Position numbers and translations under genes: made by a program
Notes under the pieces: model-generated
Database searches by the model: none
Told to the model about the DNA's origin: nothing
Seen by the model: only the letters and a program-made list of their open reading frames with translations
Part shown: piece after piece, positions 17,821 through 26,973 of the stretch
Layout: every line of letters starts with the position of its first letter
Position numbering within the stretch: position 1 is the stretch's first letter
Origin: Deltaproteobacteria bacterium
GTDB lineage: Bacteria; Desulfobacterota; GWC2-55-46
Assembly (NCBI GenBank): GCA_015075075.1
Contig: JABTVA010000005.1
Span: 1 to 64,000, forward strand
DNA: 64,000 nucleotides
Reading direction: 5' to 3'

Positions 17821-18606
17821 ATGAAGAGCCTTATCGCGGTTGCGGCAGCGCTCCTCCTATTCTCTGCCAACGCGCAGGCGAAGATAGTGGGCGAGACGAT
17901 CGAATATAATGCCAACGATACCGTCCTTGAGGGTTATCTCGTCTACGACGACGAGGTGAGCGGCCCGAGGCCGGGCGTGCTCGTCTTTCACGAGTGGTGG
18001 GGGATAAACGACTATATAAAAGGGCGCGCTGACGAGCTCGCGCGGCTCGGCTATGTGGCCTTCGCGCCTGACATGTACGGAAAAGGCGTGCGCCCGACAG
18101 ACCCCAAGGCGGCCGGGGAGGCCGCCGGAAAGCTACGGGCAGATAACGCCCTCATGCGCTCACGCGCGATGGCCGGGCTTGAGGCCTTGAGGGAAGTTGA
18201 GCTCGCGGACACTTCGCGCATGGCAGCCATCGGGTATTGCTTCGGGGGCGGCGCGGCCCTTGAGCTTGGGAGAAGCGGCGCGCCGGTCGCGGGCACAGTC
18301 ACTTTTCACGGCAGCCTCGCCACGAAAAACCCTGCCAGGCCCAACGACATAAAGGGGAGCGTCCTTGTGCTGCACGGCGCGGAAGACCCGCATGTGAAGC
18401 CCGAGGATGTGCGCGCCTTCAAGGACGAGATGCGGACCGCCGGGGCCGACTGGGTCTTCACAAGCTACGGCGGCGCTGTGCACGGCTTTTCGAACCCGAA
18501 TAACGACGCGGACCCATCGGACGGCCTCGCCTATAACGAAAAGGCCGACAAACGCTCCTGGGAGGCGATGAAGGATTTCTTGAAGGAGGTGTTCGGGGGG
18601 AGGTAG
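17821..18606 (+). CDS. Secreted dienelactone hydrolase family protein
   Basis: An alpha/beta hydrolase of 261 residues with a signal peptide (about 1-20, ending ANAQA). Catalytic triad candidates: Cys in IGYCFGGG, Asp in HGAEDPHV, His in GGAVHGFS. VFHEWWGINDY is the typical oxyanion region. AAGGAGG lies five bases before ATG 17821; ATG 17818 is too close to it. The substrate is unknown, because periplasmic relatives act on varied esters. Its last 240 bases are duplicated at 19752-19995. Confidence 0.9.
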   Translation: MKSLIAVAAALLLFSANAQAKIVGETIEYNANDTVLEGYLVYDDEVSGPRPGVLVFHEWWGINDYIKGRADELARLGYVAFAPDMYGKGVRPTDPKAAGEAAGKLRADNALMRSRAMAGLEALREVELADTSRMAAIGYCFGGGAALELGRSGAPVAGTVTFHGSLATKNPARPNDIKGSVLVLHGAEDPHVKPEDVRAFKDEMRTAGADWVFTSYGGAVHGFSNPNNDADPSDGLAYNEKADKRSWEAMKDFLKEVFGGR

Positions 18607-18637
18607 GGGGATAGGGATTCGATTCGGATTGCAAAAG

Positions 18638-18666
18638 GGGCTGCGGGATACCGTAGCCCATTTTTT
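18638..18666 (+). terminator. Rho-independent terminator after dienelactone hydrolase
   Basis: GGGCTGCGG and CCGTAGCCC pair with one G-T, followed by A then T6. The rest of the gap to 18900 shows nothing further. Confidence 0.8.
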
Positions 18667-18900
18667 ATAATTCGTGTAGAGGTAAATGGGCGTGCGGGAG
18701 GTAAGTTTTTATTTGCAGACATGAAGGAATATGGTAAGTAGGTATAAACAAAAAACGAAAAAGAATAGTTGGCTCGGCTCTTGGATTGTGTTCTCAGCTC
18801 AATGGTAAAGAGCTTTTCTCGTCGAAGTCAAACAAGCCGGAATCGAGCCGCGAAAAAGATATAGTGCAGGCCAGCATCTGAGAATAATCCTGGTTTTGTT

Positions 18901-19704
18901 TTGCTTTTTGTGCTTTGCGTGAACTCAGCTACGCCGGAGACCCGCTTTGAATGGACCCCGGCCCCTCAGGGAGCATATTTTACGGTATACCCGGTAGTTT
19001 ACGATGCTTCCAAACTTACCGACAGAGACGGCCGGACCGTAACGAACGACCTGGACCTAAGCAGTTACCTGGGCGTTTTCAGGCTCACATATTATAACAC
19101 TACAACTTTCTCCAATACATGGGCGTTGACCGCATTCCTGCCGGTTGGCAGGGTGAAGCTCCAGGAGCACAGTGATTCGGGCATTGGGGACCTTACCATT
19201 GGAGCTGGCTATTGGGTCCTGGATGATAAGACATCAAGGACGAGCCTGCTGGTCGGTACGTTCATTGACCTTCCAACGGGAAATTTCGATGAAGATAATG
19301 TCGTCAATCTGGGCGCCAACGTATTCAAGTTAAGGCCAATAGTGGCTCTGACCAAGTCATTCGACAGGTTCCATGCCGAGGTGGCCCTTAAATACAATAT
19401 CTACGGTAAAGAGCCTAAGACCGGCATCAAGGCCGGAGACGAGATAATAGGCGAGGGTTTCGCCGGATACTTTTTCAGGCCCAATTTGATTGCCGGAGGC
19501 GTCTTTAACGCGCTTGCGGGCAGGAATCGGACCATTCACGGCGAGGCCGACCCCGGTACAGGCATACGTAAATATCAGGCTGGCACGTCGATATGCTGGA
19601 TAGGCAGCGGGTTCAGCGTCACTATCGGCGCTCTTAAAGAGTTCGGGACAAGGAACACCTCTGAGGGATTTCTGCTGACCGGCAGATTATCCTGGAATCT
19701 ATGA
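18901..19704 (+). CDS. Outer-membrane 'MetA pathway of phenol degradation' family protein
   Basis: A beta-rich protein (GAYFTVYPVVYDAS, TWALTAFLPVGRVKL, GIGDLTIGAGYWVLD, FIDLPTGNFD, AEVALKYNIYG) that looks like a 12-stranded outer-membrane barrel of the PF13557 family, with a C-terminal LLTGRLSWNL. These are putative hydrophobic-compound channels. The start is unsatisfactory: TTG 18901 gives a poor signal, while the neighbouring frame reads RIILVLFCFLCFA just upstream. A one-base error near the signal cleavage site is therefore likely. Confidence 0.75.
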   Translation: MLFVLCVNSATPETRFEWTPAPQGAYFTVYPVVYDASKLTDRDGRTVTNDLDLSSYLGVFRLTYYNTTTFSNTWALTAFLPVGRVKLQEHSDSGIGDLTIGAGYWVLDDKTSRTSLLVGTFIDLPTGNFDEDNVVNLGANVFKLRPIVALTKSFDRFHAEVALKYNIYGKEPKTGIKAGDEIIGEGFAGYFFRPNLIAGGVFNALAGRNRTIHGEADPGTGIRKYQAGTSICWIGSGFSVTIGALKEFGTRNTSEGFLLTGRLSWNL

Positions 19705-19751
19705 TCTTGAACTCCGAGCAGAAGCGAATCAGCTTCATTTCCATGCATTCC

Positions 19752-19995
19752 CGGTGCTGCACGGCGCTGACGACCCGCATGTAAAGCCCGAGGATGTGCG
19801 CGCCTTCAAGGACGAGATGCGAAAGGCAGGAGTGGACTGGGTCTTCACAAGCTACGGCGGCGCGGTTCACGGGTTTTCAAACCCGAATAACGACACGGAC
19901 CCCTCGGACGCGGCCTCGCCTATAACGAAAAGGCCGACAAACGCTCCTGGGAGGCGATGAAGGATTTTTTAAAGGAGGTGTTCGGGGGGAGGTAG
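19752..19995 (+). pseudogene. Duplicated 3' fragment of the dienelactone hydrolase gene
   Basis: Nearly identical to 18366-18605: VLHGADDPHVKPEDVRAFKD through FTSYGGAVHGFSNPN. A two-base insertion (ggacGCggcc) then shifts the frame, and the last bases again match the parent through the TAG. It lacks the 5' two thirds, so it cannot encode an enzyme. With the parent it brackets the outer-membrane gene as direct repeats. Confidence 0.9.
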
Positions 19996-20125
19996 GGAAG
20001 CTTAACAAGCGTGAAAAGGGACTGCATGAACCCCAGTGCCTTTTAATTTTCTCATTCGTAGACGTGAATCTTAGTCATTACGACCACATTCAGATTTAAA
20101 GCAGCCCCGGCGATTAATTTGCTTA

Positions 20126-20998
20126 TTATTCTGATTCAGAGGGTCCCTTTAACCCTTTTGCGTCTTTCTCTTCTAGTTCCAATTTTGGGGAGGCACACTT
20201 TATTCTTTCTTCTACATTCTTAATATGTTCCGCCGCTGGTATATTTTCAGGTAGTGTGCCACCAATACGCTGTATTGCTGCGCGTACCTCTTTTCCCACT
20301 TCTTCATGGGTTTTTATGGCCTTCTGCTGATTATGGACGCGCTCGCGAGCTAATTTGTCCCTGGTCTGGGTCATGCGGAATTGGTTTGCCGCAAGCTCAG
20401 TTGTACCCATACGGTCCAATAAGTTCTCTTTTTCAGAAACGCCTTTAAAGCTTTTGATTTCATCTCGCCCCATCCCGCCGTACATGCCTTTATAGCCTGC
20501 ATCATGGAAGACGCCGAACATCTTATCATTCACACCGGCGTTCCTGGCGGCTCCTGAAAGAGCTTTAAATTCTTCAGCAGTTTGTTTTCTGATCTCAAGT
20601 CGCTCCAGATCTGCCGCCATTTCGTCAGAAAGTTCCTGCCTTCGTGCCTGGATAGCAAAATATTTTTGAGCATATGCGATTTCCTGCTTACGGGGGTCAC
20701 CGTTCTGAGCAATTAAATAGCAGGCAAAGCGGGAAAGATGGTAATCAGTTACTACTTGAACGGAACCTTTGCCACCCGGTATCGGTTTGCCGGCGCCGGC
20801 AAAGTGATATGAGGGCTCATTTCCTGACCGTTTACAAGACGTTATGGCTCTATTTATTGCGTCCTCAAAACGACGCCACTGAGTATATCCCAACAGGGTT
20901 TGTAGCTCTCTCGCACTCCAATATTCCGAGCCATGCTCGTTTGTTTTTTTCATATCTTCGAAATTTTTATGTCCTATTGTGCTTAAATTTTTAGTCAT
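20126..20998 (-). CDS. dinD: DNA damage-inducible protein D (DinD)
   Basis: A 290-residue BRO-N/DinD-type protein: EYWSARELQTLLGYTQWRRFEDAI, HYHLSRFACYLIAQNGDP-like DYHLSRFACYLIAQ, RKQEIAYAQKYFAIQARRQE, and GNQNFRMTQT-like NQFRMTQTRDKL. In E. coli DinD is SOS-induced and inhibits RecA filaments. The gene is AT-richer than its neighbours, suggesting transfer. No canonical CTGT-N8-ACAG LexA box lies upstream. An inverted repeat ACTTG-N10-CAAGT sits at 21100-21119. Confidence 0.9.
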   Translation of the reverse strand: MTKNLSTIGHKNFEDMKKTNEHGSEYWSARELQTLLGYTQWRRFEDAINRAITSCKRSGNEPSYHFAGAGKPIPGGKGSVQVVTDYHLSRFACYLIAQNGDPRKQEIAYAQKYFAIQARRQELSDEMAADLERLEIRKQTAEEFKALSGAARNAGVNDKMFGVFHDAGYKGMYGGMGRDEIKSFKGVSEKENLLDRMGTTELAANQFRMTQTRDKLARERVHNQQKAIKTHEEVGKEVRAAIQRIGGTLPENIPAAEHIKNVEERIKCASPKLELEEKDAKGLKGPSESE

Positions 20999-21099
20999 TA
21001 GGCCTCTTATTTATTCGGGAAAATAGAAATTTGAAATTCGAATACAATGTGCCCAGATATTCGGAATAGAGAAAAGAACTAAGAAGCTTTTTTAACATA

Positions 21100-21119
21100 A
21101 CTTGTAAAATTTTTCAAGT
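21100..21119. promoter_or_regulatory. Inverted repeat upstream of dinD
   Basis: ACTTG, ten A/T-rich bases, CAAGT. It lies about 100 bases upstream of dinD and 25 bases before the promoter of the truncated regulator. A possible operator; its role is unknown. Confidence 0.3.
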
Positions 21120-21143
21120 AATTCAGATATCCCCCCTCCCCCC

Positions 21144-21185
21144 TTGACTGCAACAGCTTTCCTATGGTATGTTCATTTCATGAAC
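21144..21185 (+). promoter_or_regulatory. Duplicated promoter with operator palindrome
   Basis: TTGACT, 18-base spacer, TATGTT at 21168, and the perfect palindrome GTTCATTTCATGAAC at 21171-21185. It duplicates the promoter/operator at 22513-22554. It precedes the truncated regulator copy and, further down, the lipoprotein gene. Confidence 0.65.
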
Positions 21186-21338
21186 AATAAGGGCGAGCAG
21201 GCAGACGACTACCGCTCGATAAACATATCCACCACACCCCCGGGAAAGATAGCCTGTTACATACGCCTCACGACGAGAAGGCCCGTCTCATTTACCGCAT
21301 TCATCCGGGTCTATTTACGGCTATGTAGTTTCTTGTGA
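21180..21338 (+). pseudogene. Truncated copy of the winged-helix regulator
   Basis: Begins MNNKGEQADDYRS like the regulator at 22549, then jumps to INISTTPPGKIACYIRLTT, the counterpart of ITISTIPRKRYAYYLTPHG. About 120 bases covering the whole helix-turn-helix are missing, and the frame ends early. The 5' end and promoter are well preserved. It looks like a recent duplicate that has decayed. Confidence 0.8.
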
Positions 21339-21454
21339 TCTATTCGCATATTTTTCTTCGCTCCCGGTTTTTTTGTGGTCTCAATCGTGCGTCGTCTCGT
21401 ATGCAACCAAAGCCAGCCTTACATGACCCGGCATCACGGAATCGCGGAGGAGGC

Positions 21455-22135
21455 ATGAAGCGGATACTGGCCTTGCTGTCCATAATTTTTATTTCCGGGT
21501 GTGCCGCGGTCTCGATGGTTTCTAATCCCGTGGAGCGTGCGAGCTTTACCTCTTTTCAGATAGGCGAGGTCCAGGAAGCCGCAGTAGGCAATCCAATGAT
21601 AGTCGAAGAGGACGCCTCCTTTTATGAGGGCATAATCGCGACAGAAGACTTCCAGCCGCCCGCCCAGATGGGCTCCCCGCCGTACCCAATCATTCCGGCA
21701 GGGGCCGGTTTCAAGGCCTACGGAAAATTGACGAGCGGGGCGACGCTCTACAGGGAGCCGAATAAGATCATCTCCCAGAAGGGCAGCTGGAACTACTGCC
21801 TCGCCGTGAACGAGATGAACCAGGTCTATGGCGACGCGGAATGCGTGCTCGGCTTTGTGCGCGACTGGAACCTCTCCGGCACGCCGTTCAAACCAGGGAG
21901 GATTTACCAGAAGGGGTCTTTCAAGGCCGAGATCGTCTATAACGGCAAATCGCAGGATACGATAAGGCTCTCTTACAGGGAGTATCATGACGACCTCGCC
22001 AGGCCCGCCTTTTACCAGGACCTCTCCTACGACCTTTCGGAATCAAGGACCATCGGCTTCAGGAACATGAAGATTGAGGTGCTTGAGGCCACGAACTCTG
22101 ATATCAGATTCATAGTCCGTTCGCCCTTGAGATAA
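21455..22135 (+). CDS. Hypothetical lipoprotein
   Basis: A 226-residue protein with a lipoprotein signal: basic MKR, a hydrophobic stretch and lipobox ISGC with the lipidated Cys at 18. GGAGGAGG precedes ATG 21455 at good spacing. The mature part has no motif I recognise; it is rich in beta-type sequence. It lies between the truncated and intact regulator copies and could be under the duplicated operator. Confidence 0.8.
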   Translation: MKRILALLSIIFISGCAAVSMVSNPVERASFTSFQIGEVQEAAVGNPMIVEEDASFYEGIIATEDFQPPAQMGSPPYPIIPAGAGFKAYGKLTSGATLYREPNKIISQKGSWNYCLAVNEMNQVYGDAECVLGFVRDWNLSGTPFKPGRIYQKGSFKAEIVYNGKSQDTIRLSYREYHDDLARPAFYQDLSYDLSESRTIGFRNMKIEVLEATNSDIRFIVRSPLR

Positions 22136-22408
22136 GGCAACCCAAAATCCCCGGACTCTGGCGGTTACGGGATAAAAATTCTCACATATTGTCATATAAG
22201 CTCCCGCTTTATATCCCCGGCCTTAAGGGAGAGCGGAAAAACCTCTAAGGAAAATCTTATTAATTGGTGTATTCGTCATTGCGAGCGGAGCGTGGCAATC
22301 TCATCTTTTGGAATATCGGGCCACTTTGAGATTGCTTCGTCGCTTCACTCCTCGCAATGACGCACAAACGAGAATTAATCAGAACTCCCCTGTTTTTTAG
22401 AAGTTGCC
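22136..22408. repeat. Family A repeat, copy 4, interrupted
   Basis: The left part (GGCAACC, then CCCCGGACTCTGG, ATAAAAATTCTCACATATTG and TATCCCCGGCC) matches family A. The right end TTTTTTAGAAGTTGCC lies at 22393-22408. About 110 bases between them hold a different palindrome, so this copy has been entered by another element and has diverged. Confidence 0.65.
22274..22362. repeat. CGTCATTGCGAG-type palindromic element nested in family A
   Basis: An 89-bp element with ends CGTCATTGCGAGCGGAGCG and CACTCCTCGCAATGACG and inner TGGCAATCTCA / TGAGATTGCTTCG. Related fragments lie at 14950 and 23317. Confidence 0.75.
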
Positions 22409-22512
22409 ATAATGAATATCCACACTCGCTTTGGTATTTACCCGAAAATGGAAGACCGTATTCCAGTGTTATCTGACGTATTTTTTAGCCGGTAATCGCA
22501 AGCACTCCCCCC

Positions 22513-22554
22513 TTGACCGCACCAGCATTCCTATGGTATGTTCATTTCATGAAC
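22513..22554 (+). promoter_or_regulatory. Promoter and operator overlapping the regulator start
   Basis: TTGACC (22513), 18-base spacer, TATGTT (22537). The perfect palindrome GTTCATTTCATGAAC (22540-22554) contains the ATG at 22549. The start point predicted from the -10 box falls on or next to the ATG, with no Shine-Dalgarno sequence. Confidence 0.65.
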
Positions 22555-23184
22555 AACAAGGACGAGCAGACAGACGACTACCGCTCGCTACAGCTCCTTG
22601 ACGAGATATCGCGTAACCACGAGCTTACCCAGCGGGACCTGAGCCGGAAGCTCGGGGTCGCGCTCGGCCTCATAAACTCATACCTCAAGAACCTTGCCGC
22701 AAAGGGCTACATAACCATATCCACCATACCCCGGAAAAGATACGCCTATTACCTCACGCCTCACGGCTTCGCCGAGAAGACCCGTCTCACTTACCGCCAC
22801 CTGCAGAACTTCACGGCCCTCTACAGGGTGGCCCGGAGGGACTTTAGCGCCCTTTTCACCAGGCTCGCGGCCTCGGGAGTTAAGAGGGTCGCCTTCTCCG
22901 GGGTTGACGAGGTGACAGAGATAGCTTACCTTTCCTTGAAGGATACCGACCTTGAGCTTACCGGCATAGTGGACGCCGAGCCCGCCAAGCAGAGGTTTCT
23001 CGGCCACGAGGTCAGGGCCATTGCGGACATAAAGAGCATTCCCTTTGATGTGGTGGTTATAACGAATTTCAAGGACGACGAGGCACTGCGGAAGGGGCTT
23101 GTGCGCGCCGGGGTCGATGAGAAGAAGGTCCTCTCCATAAGCTCCGGCGGATGGCTCAAGAAGATAGAGGGCCCGGCGGCGTGA
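22549..23184 (+). CDS. Winged-helix regulator with C-terminal Rossmann-like domain
   Basis: A 211-residue protein. Residues 10-70 form a winged helix (LQLLDEISRNHELTQRDLSR, VALGLINSYLKNLAAKGYI), similar to the EPS-associated MarR-type regulators. From about 105 there is a nucleotide-sugar or CoA-binding-like Rossmann segment (RVAFSGVDEVTEIAYLSLKD, DVVVITNFKDDEAL). It heads the nucleotide-sugar operon and probably controls it, perhaps sensing a sugar nucleotide. I start at ATG 22549, since the TTG at 22513 is the -35 box. Confidence 0.8.
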   Translation: MNNKDEQTDDYRSLQLLDEISRNHELTQRDLSRKLGVALGLINSYLKNLAAKGYITISTIPRKRYAYYLTPHGFAEKTRLTYRHLQNFTALYRVARRDFSALFTRLAASGVKRVAFSGVDEVTEIAYLSLKDTDLELTGIVDAEPAKQRFLGHEVRAIADIKSIPFDVVVITNFKDDEALRKGLVRAGVDEKKVLSISSGGWLKKIEGPAA

Positions 23185-23198
23185 GTTTTTTTGATAAC

Positions 23199-23400
23199 CC
23201 CTCTTTAATAAAGAGAGGGCAGGGGAGATTATTATAAAGGCATCAGATAAACCCCCTCTCCCTTTTTAGAAAAGGAAGAAAAGAAAATGGCCTTGAGCGA
23301 TGGAATACGACGAGATTCTTCGCTCCGCTCAGAATGACAGGAAGCGCGAGATTGCTTCGTCCTTCGCAATTACACAGGAATTGATACAGATTTGAATTTA
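23199..23400. repeat. Interspersed repeats between regulator and sugar operon
   Basis: CCCTCTTTAATAAAGAGAGG with GGGGAGATTATT and CCCCCTCTCCCTTTTT, then GAGATTCTTCGCTCCGCTC and GCGAGATTGCTTCGTCC. Both types recur near 14943-15095. No gene is seen. Confidence 0.5.
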
Positions 23401-23401
23401 G

Positions 23402-24358
<957 letters not shown>

Positions 24359-24393
24359 GGAAGAAATCGATCCGGCAGACTTGAAATCACATT

Positions 24394-24511
24394 CAGGCTC
24401 CTCAAAAAGGCCAAGATGCGAGGAGTCGAAAGAACGAGGCGTACTTTTTCAGTACGTCGGAGTGTCCAATTTTGAAGACGACACCGCAGATTGGGTTTTT
24501 TCAGCAGCCTG
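24394..24511. repeat. Family B palindromic repeat, copy 3 (inverted)
   Basis: Starts CAGGCTCCTCAAAAAGG and ends TTTTTTCAGCAGCCTG. It matches the reverse complement of copy 2 (AGATGCGAGGAGTCGAAAG). It separates fcl from rmlA. Confidence 0.8.
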
Positions 24512-24531
24512 AAAGAGGAGGTAGAGAGTTT

Positions 24532-25605
24532 ATGTCCGAGATGAAAGCCCTGGTACTTAGCGGGGGCAAAGGCACGAGGCTCCGGCCCCTTACGCATACG
24601 GGCGCGAAGCAGCTCGTCCCCATAGCGAACCGCCCCATACTCGCCTACGTGCTCGACAACATCGCCAGGGCGGGCATAAAGGAGGTCGGCATAATCATCT
24701 CCCCCGAGACAGGGCAGGAGGTGAAGGACACGATGGGCGACGGCTCCGACTGGGGGGTCGCCATCACCTACATCATGCAGGAGAAGCCCGGCGGCCTCGC
24801 CCACGCGGTCATCACCGGGAGCGCCTTCCTCGGCGGGAGCCCCTTTGTCATGTACCTCGGGGACAACCTCATCGGGACCGGGATAGAATCCTTCGTAAGC
24901 ACGTTCAGGTCAACCGGGGCCGACGCGGTCATCCTCTTGAAGCCAGTGGAAAACCCGTCCTCCTTCGGGGTAGCCCAGACCGACGGCACGGGCCGCATCA
25001 TCTGCCTTGAGGAGAAACCCAAGGCCCCGAAGAGCAACCTCGCGCTCGTCGGCGTCTACATATTCTCGACGGAGATACACAGGGCCATATCCCGCATCAA
25101 GCCGTCGGCGCGCGGGGAGCTCGAGATAACCGACGCCATACAGGAGCTCATAAACCAGGGGAGGCCCGTGCACAGCCACGTCCTCGACACCTGGTGGCTC
25201 GATACGGGAAAAAAAGACGACCTCCTGGCCGCCAACACCATCGTACTTGACGAATGGTACAAGCGCGACATAAGGGGCGAGGTGGAGAATTCCGAAATAA
25301 CCGGAAGGGTGACCATCGAGGAAGGGGCCAGGGTAGTAAACAGCACGCTCCGGGGGCCGATCGTCATAGGCAAGGGGGCCTTGATAGAAGGGAGCTTCAT
25401 CGGCCCCTTCACGAGCATCGGCGCGAAGACCAGGGTCTTCAAGTCGATAATAGAGCACTGCGTCATACTCTCCGGCTCCGAGGTTGACCACGTGGACAGG
25501 CTCGAAGACAGCCTTATCGGCAGGAACGCGAAGGTCCGGAGGTGCCATGAGAAGCACGAGGCGCTCCGTCTGATGATAGGCGATGATTCCGTTGTGGAGG
25601 TGTAG
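24532..25605 (+). CDS. rmlA: Glucose-1-phosphate thymidylyltransferase, long form
   Basis: Makes dTDP-glucose from glucose-1-phosphate and dTTP. Nucleotidyltransferase domain (LVLSGGKGTRLRPLTHTGAK, VMYLGDNL, FGVAQTDGTG, LEEKPKAPKS, DTWWLDTGKK) followed from about residue 245 by a left-handed beta-helix (ITGRVTIEEGARV, RGPIVIGKGALIEGSF). This is the long RmlA variant of about 357 residues. GAGGAGG lies upstream of ATG 24532. First of the rmlA-C-D-B set. Confidence 0.92.
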   Translation: MSEMKALVLSGGKGTRLRPLTHTGAKQLVPIANRPILAYVLDNIARAGIKEVGIIISPETGQEVKDTMGDGSDWGVAITYIMQEKPGGLAHAVITGSAFLGGSPFVMYLGDNLIGTGIESFVSTFRSTGADAVILLKPVENPSSFGVAQTDGTGRIICLEEKPKAPKSNLALVGVYIFSTEIHRAISRIKPSARGELEITDAIQELINQGRPVHSHVLDTWWLDTGKKDDLLAANTIVLDEWYKRDIRGEVENSEITGRVTIEEGARVVNSTLRGPIVIGKGALIEGSFIGPFTSIGAKTRVFKSIIEHCVILSGSEVDHVDRLEDSLIGRNAKVRRCHEKHEALRLMIGDDSVVEV

Positions 25606-25608
25606 GGC

Positions 25609-26082
25609 ATGTTCAAGGACGGGCCGATCGAGGGAATTGTGATAAAGGAGCTCAAGAGGTATGCGGACGACCGCGGGTGGCTTATGGAGCTATTCCGGAC
25701 GGACGAGATTTCAGCGGAGTACGTTCCGGTCATGACCTACGTCTCGCTTACGAGGCCGGGGGTGGCGAGGGGGCCGCACGAGCACATGGACCAGGCCGAT
25801 TATTTCTGCTTTGCCGGGCCGTCGGACTTCAAGGTGTATCTCTGGGACAACAGGCCCGATTCGAAGACATACGGGAACAGGATGGCGTTCGTCGCCGGCG
25901 AATCCAGCCCCTCGGTAGTCATCGTGCCCAAGAAGGTAGTGCACGCTTACAGGAACGTTGGGAGCGAGGACGGGCTCGTCATAAACTGCCCGAACAGGCT
26001 CTTTAAGGGCAACGGAAAGAAGGAGCCCGTGGACGAGGTGAGATACGAGCACGACCCGAACTCCCCTTACAGGCTGGACTGA
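25609..26082 (+). CDS. rmlC: dTDP-4-dehydrorhamnose 3,5-epimerase family protein
   Basis: A cupin of 157 residues. DDRGWLMELFRTDE at the N-terminus and RPGVARGPHEHMDQADYF, with the His of the RmlC active site, are visible; VPKKVVHAYRNVG follows. It is shorter and more diverged than classical RmlC but occupies its place between rmlA and rmlD. Probable step: epimerisation of dTDP-4-keto-6-deoxyglucose. A 3,4-ketoisomerase is the alternative. Confidence 0.82.
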   Translation: MFKDGPIEGIVIKELKRYADDRGWLMELFRTDEISAEYVPVMTYVSLTRPGVARGPHEHMDQADYFCFAGPSDFKVYLWDNRPDSKTYGNRMAFVAGESSPSVVIVPKKVVHAYRNVGSEDGLVINCPNRLFKGNGKKEPVDEVRYEHDPNSPYRLD

Positions 26083-26973
26083 ATGAAGGTACTCCTTGCA
26101 GGCGCGAAAGGGCAGCTCGGGAGCGACCTCGGGCCGCTATTGCGTAACGCCGGTTTCGAGGCCGCCGCATTCGGCTCCACGGAGCTCGACATAACGGACA
26201 GCGCGGCGGTCTTTAACACAGTCCGGAAAGTTAAGCCCGGCCTTATCATAAACGCGGCCGCCTATACGAAGGTGGATCTCGCCGAGAAGGAAAAGGAAAA
26301 GGCGTTCGCGGTAAATTCCGACGGCCCTGCAAACTTGGGCAGGGCCGCGCTGGAGGCCGGGGTCCCGGTAATACACATTTCGACCGATTTCGTATTCGAC
26401 GGGTCGAGGGCGCTCCCTTACAGGGAAGACGACGCGACAAACCCCCAGAGCGCCTATGGCGAATCCAAGCTCGCTGGCGAGGCGGCTTTGGCGGCCCTCC
26501 TCGATAAGCGCGTGGTCATACGCACCTCGTGGGTCTACGGGGTAACGGGGCATAACTTCGTAAAGACGATACTGAGGCTCGCATCCGAGCGCGATACGCT
26601 CAGGGTTGTCTACGACCAGGTCGGCTCGCCCACCTGGAGCGCTGACCTGGCCTCCGCGATAGTCGAGGCCGCAAAGTCAGTCAGAGCGGGCAAGGCCCCG
26701 TGGGGGACTTACCATTATTCCAACGAGGGTGTGGCGAGCTGGTTCGACTTCGCGGTTGCGATATGCGAGGAGGCGCGCATGCTCGGCACGGCGCTCAAGT
26801 GCTCGGCCATAGAGCCGATACTCACGGCTGAATATCCTGTCCCGGCCAGGAGGCCCGCCTTCTCGGTCCTGGACAAGGCGAAGATAAAGGGGGCCTTCGG
26901 GCTCCGGATCCCGTACTGGAGAGACTCGCTCCGGTCGATGCTAAAGGAACTCAAGGGGGGCGGCAATGCGTAA
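26083..26973 (+). CDS. rmlD: dTDP-4-dehydrorhamnose reductase
   Basis: A Rossmann SDR of 296 residues: [45 protein letters not shown], and the catalytic Tyr/Lys in [11 protein letters not shown]. Reduces the last keto group to give dTDP-L-rhamnose. ATG follows the rmlC stop with no gap, and its 3' end overlaps rmlB by eight bases. Confidence 0.95.
   Translation: MKVLLAGAKGQLGSDLGPLLRNAGFEAAAFGSTELDITDSAAVFNTVRKVKPGLIINAAAYTKVDLAEKEKEKAFAVNSDGPANLGRAALEAGVPVIHISTDFVFDGSRALPYREDDATNPQSAYGESKLAGEAALAALLDKRVVIRTSWVYGVTGHNFVKTILRLASERDTLRVVYDQVGSPTWSADLASAIVEAAKSVRAGKAPWGTYHYSNEGVASWFDFAVAICEEARMLGTALKCSAIEPILTAEYPVPARRPAFSVLDKAKIKGAFGLRIPYWRDSLRSMLKELKGGGNA

Noticed and set aside
22513..22548. 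TTG start of the regulator 12 codons upstream
   Set aside because: That TTG is the -35 box of a good promoter, and the duplicated copy shows the same arrangement.
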